A stretch of 16,266 nt of DNA. It comes from SLFT01 sp964493075 (GTDB lineage Bacteria; Hydrogenedentota; Hydrogenedentia; Hydrogenedentales; CAITNO01). Numbering within the stretch: the stretch's first letter is position 1; each line of letters starts with the position of its first letter. The stretch is from assembly GCA_964493075.1 (NCBI GenBank), contig CAZBNU010000082.1:1-16266 (forward strand), given 5' to 3'. The notes under the pieces were generated by a model. The model made no database searches. It was not told where the DNA came from and saw only the letters and a list, made by a program, of their open reading frames with translations. A program made the translations under genes and the position numbers. Below are positions 1-6,294 of this stretch, in pieces.

Positions 1-1490
1 GCGTAGTGGAACAGATCGGTCACGTAGGCTTCGTGGTTCGGGCCAAACCAGCTCATCATTCCGATTTCGTAGTTCTGATTGTAATGCAGCCCCTCCCCCA
101 TTTCATGGTAATACTTGTCAGGGGACAGGTAACCAAGATAAGCGCCTGAGAAGCTTGTAACCCACAGGTTCGCGTTGCGTTCCCGCGCCCATTCCTGCCA
201 GACAAGACTTGTCTCGCCGCTGAAATCGTTAGGCATGCCGACAAGAAACATGTCTCCGATTCGCGCCGCCTGCATGCGTCCTTTTTTCGGGACGCCCAGC
301 ACATTGAATGCAAAGGGTGAAAGCCGCCATTTAGGGGAGAGGATGCGCACCTGTGCAGGCGGTGGATCATAAATGGCGTCCAACGATGCAATATCCAGGG
401 TTTCGTTAAATTCCAATGCTGGTGTTGCTTCCAGCAATCGTTCCGCCAATGCTACGCCCATCGCTTCAACACGCGCCCGCTGTTTGTTCAGCCATTCTTC
501 CTTCGTCATTTTGCCTTCACGGACGAGCGTAGATTCCACATCATGCTCGAAGCCGAGTTCCTGTGCTTTCGTCCAAGGTTCCGGCACCGGCGGTCCTGGC
601 GGGTTGGGACGCATGGAACCCATGGCACCGCCCATGAAAAGCAGCGTTGCACCCGACTTCTCCAGCACCGCCCGTTGAAACGCTCCCGCATAATCCCCGT
701 TCAACTCCAGCATTTCTTGGCTGTAGGTGGTGCCGTGTGCGGAATACCGTGCAAGATAGAGACGTTCGCCGCCATCCACTTTTTCAACCGCCGCAACATT
801 CAGCGTGGGGTCCACTGTGCCGTGGGTGCGCGTTCGGTTCAGAATGTATTCCGGAACTGCTACCGCGCCATGGGCGAACTTTGCCGATGTCATGGTGTTT
901 ACCGCCTCTTCAATCGCCCCGGCAAAACAGTCCACAAGAACATCAAGGTACTCGGGCTTGTACGGGCCGTACGATAACTCAGCAGCGAATCCCGGCGCCA
1001 GCCCACCCGGCCCGCAATGGGTGTGACTACTGGTGTACATGATGTTCCGGTTCGTGAGATTAACGCTTTTAGAAATACGCGCTTCCACTGCCTCCAACAG
1101 ATTCGGCAACGTCTGCAGCATATCCGACCCGATAAGCACCACCGTGTCCGTGCCATCACTCAGCGCCAGCGCTTTCACGTAGAGCGGTTCCAGTATCCCC
1201 GTTGATTTTTTGTCATTGGCACGGCCACCATATCCTGCCATGGGATGGCCTGCCTCCGGCGTAATTTCACGCTGCGCCCAGCCCGCCTTCAGGTGCTGCA
1301 CCTTCTCCCCCACTGTTGCTTTTGCAGCCTGTGTTTCGATGGCGGCCAGTGCTTTCGTAAAGTAGCGGGACTCTTTGTATATAGAATCCGAGTAAGGCGG
1401 CCAAGGGCCCACCAGTGTCACAAAACCGGCAACCGTCAGCAGACAAAATACCACCATACCCAGCACAATACGTCGAAGTATTTTCATCAT
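1..1490 (-). CDS. Neutral/alkaline ceramidase-like protein, membrane-anchored, C-terminus cut by window edge
   Basis: Continuous reading frame of 496 codons from ATG at 1490 to the left edge, with no stop, so it is partial at the C-terminus. Residues 5-27 form one hydrophobic N-terminal segment (signal anchor or uncleaved signal peptide) after a Lys/Arg-containing start, so the enzyme should act outside the cytoplasm. The neutral ceramidase family (metal-dependent amidases that release fatty acid from ceramide) is recognised by ITPEAGHPMAGYGGR (76-90), the SSHTHCGPGG metal motif (154-163), RYSAHGTT (248-255) and the Glu of NDFSGE (421-426). The loop that normally reads GD-x-SPN reads GSMRPN here (291-296), so the usual serine nucleophile appears absent and the substrate is uncertain. 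A GAAAGG ribosome site lies about 12 bases before ATG 1490; a second ATG at 1487 is equally possible. It is divergent from the gene at 1637 and distantly paralogous to the gene at 2257. The family is secure; the ceramidase activity is not. Confidence 0.85.
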   Translation of the reverse strand, partial: MMKILRRIVLGMVVFCLLTVAGFVTLVGPWPPYSDSIYKESRYFTKALAAIETQAAKATVGEKVQHLKAGWAQREITPEAGHPMAGYGGRANDKKSTGILEPLYVKALALSDGTDTVVLIGSDMLQTLPNLLEAVEARISKSVNLTNRNIMYTSSHTHCGPGGLAPGFAAELSYGPYKPEYLDVLVDCFAGAIEEAVNTMTSAKFAHGAVAVPEYILNRTRTHGTVDPTLNVAAVEKVDGGERLYLARYSAHGTTYSQEMLELNGDYAGAFQRAVLEKSGATLLFMGGAMGSMRPNPPGPPVPEPWTKAQELGFEHDVESTLVREGKMTKEEWLNKQRARVEAMGVALAERLLEATPALEFNETLDIASLDAIYDPPPAQVRILSPKWRLSPFAFNVLGVPKKGRMQAARIGDMFLVGMPNDFSGETSLVWQEWARERNANLWVTSFSGAYLGYLSPDKYYHEMGEGLHYNQNYEIGMMSWFGPNHEAYVTDLFHY

Positions 1491-1557
1491 AATAAATCTT
1501 ACCTTTCTTTACTGACTGAAGCGAATAGCATCCCCCCAGCCCGAAAAGGAGCCGCTT

Positions 1558-1587
1558 TTGCTATATACACCAAGGGCATTCTATTAT
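1558..1587 (+). promoter_or_regulatory. Weak candidate promoter for the gene at 1637
   Basis: TTGCTA (1558-1563), an 18-base spacer, then TATTAT (1582-1587), about 50 bases before the start codon. It lies in the 146-bp divergent gap 1491-1636. The match to the sigma-70 consensus is modest, and no clear promoter for the leftward ceramidase-like gene was found in the same gap. Confidence 0.3.
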
Positions 1588-1636
1588 GTAGTGGCGTGAA
1601 TAAACAAAATCACATACCCATTCAAAGGACATATTC

Positions 1637-2143
1637 ATGAAAAAAGCAGGTATTATAACGCTTGTATTGGCGGTGGTTTATTTCGGCGTCATCCCCATGT
1701 TTTGGCCTACGCCAAAGGTAAGTATTGTCTATCCACCAAAATTGCGTATTGGTGACGACCTTATACTTACGGTAAAGATTTCCGCATGGCATGGACTGTT
1801 TGCAATTAAATCGGTTCGTTTTGTCCCTGATGTTCATGGGTCTACCGCGATAGATATTGACAATCCACTGCGTCCACTACTGCCCTATTCGACAGCGCCC
1901 ACGCGCTATGGACGCGCCCATCAACTGATGCGTTTCACGCGGCCTGTAAACAGAACGATGCCAGTCTTGGTGGCATTGAGCGATAACGATGTAAAACAGA
2001 AACTAAACCGCGGTGAATTAACTGGAAAAATTGAGGTCTCTTATACCTGTGCAAGCTATTTGCTACGCACCCTTTCATCAAAAGAAATTACCGACTCCCA
2101 ACCTTTTCATATCCAAGTGTTGGCAGCAAATTCCGGATCGTGA
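1637..2143 (+). CDS. Hypothetical protein with N-terminal membrane anchor
   Basis: 168 residues, not recognised as any named family. ATG 1637 is preceded by AAAGGA (1624-1629) at 7-base spacing, which fixes the start. Residues 4-22 are a hydrophobic segment after MKK (signal peptide or anchor). The rest looks like a small beta-rich extracytoplasmic domain: alternating hydrophobic strands around VSIVYPP, DDLILTVKIS and IKSVRFVP, then a Ser/Thr-rich C-terminal end. It has no Cys pair or catalytic motif that I can identify. The coding sequence is visibly more AT-rich than the flanking ceramidase-like genes (AAA, ATT and TAT codons are frequent), which could mean a separate origin. It sits between two ceramidase-like genes, divergent from the first and co-directional with the second across a 113-bp gap with no clear terminator, so co-transcription with 2257-3543 is possible. 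Confidence 0.75.
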   Translation: MKKAGIITLVLAVVYFGVIPMFWPTPKVSIVYPPKLRIGDDLILTVKISAWHGLFAIKSVRFVPDVHGSTAIDIDNPLRPLLPYSTAPTRYGRAHQLMRFTRPVNRTMPVLVALSDNDVKQKLNRGELTGKIEVSYTCASYLLRTLSSKEITDSQPFHIQVLAANSGS

Positions 2144-2256
2144 TAGAATCAGTAAGATGACTTTAGAAGGTAGTCTTAATGGAGTTAAGACACGCCTGTC
2201 AAACATCAACAAGTAATGTAAACATCGGTTTTACTTACCTTTCAGGAGATGCTAAA

Positions 2257-3543
2257 ATGCATACAAGCATGATATTGGTTCTTTGCGGTTGTTGCAGTTT
2301 GTCCGCTGTGGCGCAGATGCAGGCGGGTGTTGCCCGTGTCAGCATCACCCCGCTGGAGGAAAATATCCCGACGCAGCTGGGCGGCTACGGTGCGCGTGAA
2401 GGCAAGCCTGCAGAGGGCGTGCTGGATACGCTCTATGCCAAGGTGCTGCTTCTTCAGAAGGACAATCTCAAGGCGGCGGTCATCGGCATGGACACCTGCA
2501 GCGTTCCCGTCAACCTTGTGGAAGAAGCGTTGGCGGAAGCTGGTGTTGACGGCTTGACTGTTGACAATACCCTGATGTGCGCCAGCCATTCCCACACCGG
2601 TCTGGAAGGGTTTGCGCTGGACCGCCGCAACATCGCTGGCAACCCCAACATCGGCGTATTCTCCGAGGAGATGTTGAATTTCGTGGTGAAGCGCGTGGCA
2701 GCGGCACTACGCGAAGCCAGTGCCAATATGCAACCGGTCAAGGCGGCTTCGGGCGCAGTATCCCTGCCGGGCATGAACCGCAACCGCCGTGGCGCCGAAT
2801 GCGTGGATGACGGAATGACTATGCTGCGGCTGGATACACTGGATGACACGCCGCTGGCGCTGCTGGTGAACTACACGGCACACGGCACGTTCGTGGATGA
2901 AACGAACATGCTGGCTTCCGGCGAATGGGCTGGGGAAATGCAGCGCGTGGTGGAGGATTTGGTCGGCGATAATGTGATGTGCCTCTATGCCAACGGCGCA
3001 GAGGGCGATTGTGCCCCTTCAGGCAGGGTGGGCGGCAGCAACTATGAACAAGCCTATAACTACGGACGAAAAGTAGGTATTGCCGCGGCGCGTCTGGCCC
3101 AGGAACTCACTCCTGTTGATGTTGCTGATTTTGCGGTGCAATGCAAATGGGCTGCTTTACCGGAGCGCAAGGGCGCGCCGGACTTCATCAAAATAGCTGG
3201 CGATGAATACGACGTTACTCAGGAACAGCTTGATTTGCTGCTGACCGTCATGTTCCCGGAAAGAGCGCCCCTGTATGTGCTGCGCATCAACGACTTTGTA
3301 ATGTCCACGTTCCCTGGCGAACCCATCTGTGCCATTGGCACCGCAGTAAAGGCCAGCCTGCGGGAACAGGGCATCAAACATCCCTGTGTGGCATCCCTCA
3401 CCACCGACCACATCGGCTATATCCTTACAGCCGATGAATATCACAAGAGCGGCTACGAGGTCACCGCATCCTTCTATGGCGACGGTCTGGGACAACTACT
3501 GCTGGATGAAGCAATTGCCCTTGGAAAATCCGTAGCGCAATAA
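2257..3543 (+). CDS. Secreted neutral/alkaline ceramidase-like hydrolase
   Basis: 428 residues from ATG 2257. This start is chosen because AGGAG (2244-2248) lies 8 bases upstream and the protein then begins with a signal peptide (hydrophobic residues about 4-20, likely cut after AVAQ or nearby). The frame is open back to 2179 but the added residues are polar and lack a ribosome site. Family marks: VSITPLEENIPTQLGGYG (about 29-46), CASHSHTG (108-115, putative metal histidines 111 and 113), NYTAHGT (205-211, His209), FPGEP (352-356, Glu355) and GYILTADEYHKSGYE (387-401, putative metal-binding Tyr region). The loop corresponding to GD-x-SPN is GDCAPS (250-255), so Ala replaces the serine nucleophile known from Pseudomonas neutral ceramidase. 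At 428 residues it also lacks the C-terminal Ig-like domain typical of full-length ceramidases (about 650 or more). It is convergent with vapC, 11 bp away. True substrate unknown. Confidence 0.88.
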   Translation: MHTSMILVLCGCCSLSAVAQMQAGVARVSITPLEENIPTQLGGYGAREGKPAEGVLDTLYAKVLLLQKDNLKAAVIGMDTCSVPVNLVEEALAEAGVDGLTVDNTLMCASHSHTGLEGFALDRRNIAGNPNIGVFSEEMLNFVVKRVAAALREASANMQPVKAASGAVSLPGMNRNRRGAECVDDGMTMLRLDTLDDTPLALLVNYTAHGTFVDETNMLASGEWAGEMQRVVEDLVGDNVMCLYANGAEGDCAPSGRVGGSNYEQAYNYGRKVGIAAARLAQELTPVDVADFAVQCKWAALPERKGAPDFIKIAGDEYDVTQEQLDLLLTVMFPERAPLYVLRINDFVMSTFPGEPICAIGTAVKASLREQGIKHPCVASLTTDHIGYILTADEYHKSGYEVTASFYGDGLGQLLLDEAIALGKSVAQ

Positions 3544-3554
3544 AAGCAACCTTT

Positions 3555-3953
3555 TCAGAGCCAATTTTCCACAGCGAGTCCTGCGACGCGCCGAAATTCC
3601 CGTTCGTTGTTTGTAACAAGCGTTGTGCCTGATGCCAATGCATGGGCGGCAATCAGCAGGTCCATGGGGCCAATGGTCTTTCCTGCTTTTTCAAGGGTTG
3701 CGCGCAGCTGTCCATAGGCCGAAGCCGCGGCACAATCAAAGGGGAGCAGTTCCAGCGGTGCACAGAAACAATACAATGCCTGCTGATTCCGTGCCGGGAA
3801 CGCACTTTTCCAAACGCCATGTTCCAGTTCAGAGAATGTGATGACAGACAACGCCACATCGCCTATCCTGCATTTCTTTATTCGTTTGACGGCATTCTCA
3901 CCCCTCCCACGAATGATTTCGATACAGATATTGGTGTCCAGCATATAGCGCAT
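3555..3953 (-). CDS. vapC: VapC-type PIN-domain ribonuclease toxin
   Basis: 132 residues with a single PIN domain, the size usual for VapC. VapC toxins are Mg2+-dependent endoribonucleases that cut tRNA or rRNA and are held inactive by VapB. Acidic active-site residues are in the expected order: Asp6 in YMLDTN, Glu42 in SELEHG, Asp98 in GPMDLLIAAHA, with the TNNEREF motif (114-120) supplying the last, weaker position (Asn in place of Asp, common in the family). Start ATG 3953 overlaps the vapB stop by one base (TGATG), typical translational coupling; ATG 3944 (MLDTN) is an alternative. The end is only 11 bp from the end of the convergent ceramidase-like gene, with no terminator visible between. 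Function is well supported by domain plus partner; the RNA target cannot be read from sequence. Confidence 0.94.
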   Translation of the reverse strand: MRYMLDTNICIEIIRGRGENAVKRIKKCRIGDVALSVITFSELEHGVWKSAFPARNQQALYCFCAPLELLPFDCAAASAYGQLRATLEKAGKTIGPMDLLIAAHALASGTTLVTNNEREFRRVAGLAVENWL

Positions 3954-4183
3954 CAGAGCGTCTTTCTGTCCTGATGCTCTTGCGGTTGTTGCCGCGCATC
4001 CAGAAAGTCTTCTGTGAACTGGTTGATGCTGTCGGCAAGAAGTTTCCACCCGCTCCCTTTGGGAAAAAGAATGACGGAGTCCCCGATTTTGGACACATAT
4101 ACCTCTTCCCCGATAAACTGGCAGTCTTTGGGCAACCGAACCGCCTGGCTGCGCCCATTCTTGAACACTTTTGCCGTATGCAT
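3953..4183 (-). CDS. vapB: VapB-type antitoxin (AbrB/VagC-like DNA-binding)
   Basis: 76 residues. The N-terminal half, AKVFKNGRSQAVRLPKDCQF (4-23), is the swapped-hairpin AbrB/MazE-type DNA-binding fold of the VapB/VagC family. The C-terminal half (about 45-76, charged and Gln-rich) should be the flexible VapC-binding tail. It binds and neutralises VapC and represses its own operon. ATG 4183 is chosen over the upstream in-frame ATG at 4240 because AAGGAG (4191-4196) lies 7 bases before it and conserved sequence begins there. That ribosome site is inside the left arm of a 38-bp palindrome (4191-4228) that also covers the -10 element. Overlaps vapC by one base. Confidence 0.93.
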   Translation of the reverse strand: MHTAKVFKNGRSQAVRLPKDCQFIGEEVYVSKIGDSVILFPKGSGWKLLADSINQFTEDFLDARQQPQEHQDRKTL

Positions 4184-4190
4184 AACAAAA

Positions 4191-4228
4191 CTCCTTATGG
4201 TATATATCATAGTATATACCACAAGGAG
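4191..4228. promoter_or_regulatory. vapBC operator: 38-bp near-perfect palindrome
   Basis: Arms CTCCTTATGGTATATA (4191-4206) and TATATACCACAAGGAG (4213-4228) are complementary at 15 of 16 positions around the 6-base spacer TCATAG. On the minus strand the palindrome covers the candidate -10 and ends with the vapB AAGGAG ribosome site. This is the place and symmetry expected for VapB-VapC autorepression; binding itself is inferred. Confidence 0.75.
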
Positions 4229-4240
4229 CCTTTTCGTCAA
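4211..4240 (-). promoter_or_regulatory. vapBC promoter
   Basis: Minus strand: TTGACG (4240-4235), an 18-base spacer, TATACT (4216-4211). Predicted start of transcription near 4204, leaving a leader of about 20 bases that consists almost only of the operator left arm and ribosome site. Confidence 0.6.
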
Positions 4241-4263
4241 CTCAACAAAATATGATTTGTACG

Positions 4264-6021
4264 CTATTCGACCTGCAAGCTTTTTTTACCTGGCATCATC
4301 CTGCGGATACCAACGACAGACAGCAACAAGGCGATAACGCCCACAGCAACGATGCCGGAAACGGGCAGGCTACCTTCCGCAAGTACGAGCATTTCGAAGG
4401 GAACGCTTTCCATGATTTCCTTGCTTTCGTCTGTAACAATGATCTTGTACATGCCCGTATCCGCAAAGGTAACCGCTGGGATGAAGTAGGTATCGCTTTC
4501 TGCACCAACAATCAACACCTCATCCTTATACCATTCAAAGGTAGGCACACCGACGAGCACGGGAAGCATGGCAGTAAAGGTAGCAGGGTCGCCTTCCTCC
4601 ACCCAGTGCCTGCCCATCACCCGTACGGTCTTGTCGGGAGCAGCGGCAATGGCCTTGATACAGACATTGGTATTTGCCTCTTGTCCGGTGATATCCATAA
4701 AATTAGTTCCGTACTGACTCACATAGCTTTGTCCCGTCGAGGCGGTCGGTCCTGCAATCAATGAAGGCATCTCAACTGGAATTGAGTAGACCTCATCGAC
4801 GACAGGAATTTCGAATCTTACTTTCACGGAAAACTGTTGACCGGAGGTCACATTCATAGCAGAAGGTAGATCAACGAGATAATACCCGGCATTTTCAAAC
4901 GTACCGGATATGGTGGTCACTGGATTATAAAAGTTCCCCCCTGAAATACCACTGTTATAGACCGTTATTTCATAGGCTGTATTGTCAGCAGTAGCATAGG
5001 TGCCCACAGCAATGATAGACTCATCGGCGGTTGCCGTAAACACATTGGCGGCATAGCCGAGCGTGTCCCATCCTGTAGTACCGGTGAGGCCGAGAGGGTC
5101 GTACTGGTATATGTTGCCATAAGCATCTGGCTCTTCAAGATCAATAAAAGCTGTACAGCGATGTACAGCAAGCGTATCGTAATAGGAAATATAAAAGAAC
5201 CCGCTTTCTCCCCAGGAAGTGTCCCAGCTGTTTTTGCATATCCAGGCGCCTGCGCCCGGAGCAGCGGGAACGACCTTTGAATCATCCCAACCTACAACTG
5301 CCACCATGTGATTTTCATTCATTTGCGGCATTGTCGAATAGTAGGTATGTGTAGCGCTGTCATAATAAGGGGGAATATCATTCATGTACATCATGGTGGA
5401 CAATGCACCATAAGTCATGATGGCATTTTGCACTTCCGTGCGATCAATGCCATCGTAGGTAAAAATAGGGGCGGCGGTTAAAAGTTTTTGTGGAGGAGGC
5501 GTTGGATCCAGCGGCACAGACGAAGAGGGAGTATAGGGGTCTTCACTTTCCAGAAGCGGTCCATCCCAGCGCGCTAAATACGCCGTAGCCATTTCGTTAT
5601 TCCCGCCATAACAATGATCGAGAAGAAAACCGTGGTTATTCTTCATGTGGTTTTCGGATAAATCAAAAATTTCTGCCGTATTGATCCTCAACCACGATTC
5701 CAAGGCGGCACATGCCGCATGTGACCAGCAGGAACCGCATGAACCCTGGTTCTTCACCGAAGTAACACCGCCAGTGGTACGCAAATCATATTGTGCAGGC
5801 GGAACATCTTTTGACGGTGAAACCGTCAAATGCGACCAGTCTATAGAACTTGGTACATAACCATAGTTTGGCTCCCCGTCCTTGTTGCCAAGCCAGTTCA
5901 GCAGCGCAGGATTAACCGGCGCTTTTTCCGGCAACTGCGCATAAGCCAAGGGGGAAAGGAACATCAAGCCCATCAAAAGAAACGACGTCCACCCCTTATA
6001 CACCATCCGCATTGTTATCAT
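4264..6021 (-). CDS. Secreted papain-like (C1A) cysteine peptidase with lectin-like, Ig-like and C-terminal anchor segments
   Basis: 585 residues. ATG 6021 has AAGGAG (6029-6034) at 7-base spacing. Order of parts: signal peptide (1-28, cut after AYA); short pro-region; C1A catalytic domain (about 76-290) with oxyanion Gln92 and nucleophile Cys98 in NQGSCGSCWSHAA, His238 in ENHMVAVVGWDD, Asn264 in CKNSWDTSWGESGFF; a lectin-like beta domain of the kind often fused to bacterial and archaeal C1A peptidases (about 299-460); an Ig-like domain (about 463-547) with the FEWYKDEVLI and DTGMYKIIV pattern; then LPVSG (552-556), a hydrophobic helix (556-572), GIRR and a basic tail. All catalytic residues are present, so an active surface or periplasmic protease is expected. 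The tail resembles three-part sorting signals (motif, helix, basic end), but no sortase or exosortase is visible nearby. Following Cys98 with W-S-H rather than the usual W-A-F is unusual. Separated from vapB by 80 bp without an obvious terminator. Confidence 0.9.
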   Translation of the reverse strand: MITMRMVYKGWTSFLLMGLMFLSPLAYAQLPEKAPVNPALLNWLGNKDGEPNYGYVPSSIDWSHLTVSPSKDVPPAQYDLRTTGGVTSVKNQGSCGSCWSHAACAALESWLRINTAEIFDLSENHMKNNHGFLLDHCYGGNNEMATAYLARWDGPLLESEDPYTPSSSVPLDPTPPPQKLLTAAPIFTYDGIDRTEVQNAIMTYGALSTMMYMNDIPPYYDSATHTYYSTMPQMNENHMVAVVGWDDSKVVPAAPGAGAWICKNSWDTSWGESGFFYISYYDTLAVHRCTAFIDLEEPDAYGNIYQYDPLGLTGTTGWDTLGYAANVFTATADESIIAVGTYATADNTAYEITVYNSGISGGNFYNPVTTISGTFENAGYYLVDLPSAMNVTSGQQFSVKVRFEIPVVDEVYSIPVEMPSLIAGPTASTGQSYVSQYGTNFMDITGQEANTNVCIKAIAAAPDKTVRVMGRHWVEEGDPATFTAMLPVLVGVPTFEWYKDEVLIVGAESDTYFIPAVTFADTGMYKIIVTDESKEIMESVPFEMLVLAEGSLPVSGIVAVGVIALLLSVVGIRRMMPGKKSLQVE

Positions 6022-6055
6022 TTTCGGTCTCCTTCTTTATCATATTCATCCATAT

Positions 6056-6085
6056 AAAAACAGGCGGGCATCCATGTTCCCGCCT
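6056..6085 (-). terminator. Rho-independent terminator or attenuator upstream of the C1A peptidase gene
   Basis: Minus strand: stem AGGCGGG/CCCGCCT (7 bp; arms 6079-6085 and 6062-6068), a 10-base loop, then G and five T. It lies about 210 bases after the stop of the DUF5107 gene and only 35 bases before the peptidase start. It could end the upstream operon, or act as an attenuator if the peptidase is transcribed from the extended -10 at 6108-6116. Confidence 0.65.
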
Positions 6086-6107
6086 TATTCTGCAAACCTG
6101 TAACTTA

Positions 6108-6116
6108 ATTATACCA
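6108..6116 (-). promoter_or_regulatory. Extended -10 promoter candidate for the C1A peptidase gene
   Basis: Minus strand TGGTATAAT, a perfect TG-n-TATAAT extended -10, with no recognisable -35 at 16-18 bases. Predicted start near 6101, giving an 80-base leader that contains the terminator-like hairpin at 6056-6085. Confidence 0.45.
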
Positions 6117-6176
6117 TGAAAGAATACAACAGGTACGCTTGAAAATTGTATTGTAGCGGCTATTACATACATAGGA

Positions 6177-6218
6177 GCTGCCTGCGGCCAAGGTTCTTTC
6201 TGGCCTCGGTGGGGCAGC
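6177..6218. other. Two-tier inverted repeat in the gap after the DUF5107 gene
   Basis: The 273-bp gap 6022-6294 holds, besides the promoter and terminator listed, an outer pair GCTGCC/GGCAGC (6177-6182, 6213-6218) enclosing an inner pair GGCCA/TGGCC (6186-6190, 6201-6205). There is no T tract on either strand, so it is not a standard terminator. It may be a 3' stabilising structure of the DUF5107 transcript; function unknown. Confidence 0.4.
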
Positions 6219-6294
6219 AAATGTGGATTCCGGTCTTTTATTTTCTGATAGTCATCTGAAACGACCATATCAACTGTGTCTTATCACCCGATTC

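Noticed and set aside
2179..2256. N-terminal extension of the secreted ceramidase-like protein
   Set aside because: No ribosome site at 2179; the strong site and signal peptide favour ATG 2257.
5996..6268. 90-codon minus-strand frame running through the gap before the C1A peptidase
   Set aside because: It overlaps the well-supported peptidase start and its ribosome site and passes through the terminator hairpin; the translated sequence has no family features.
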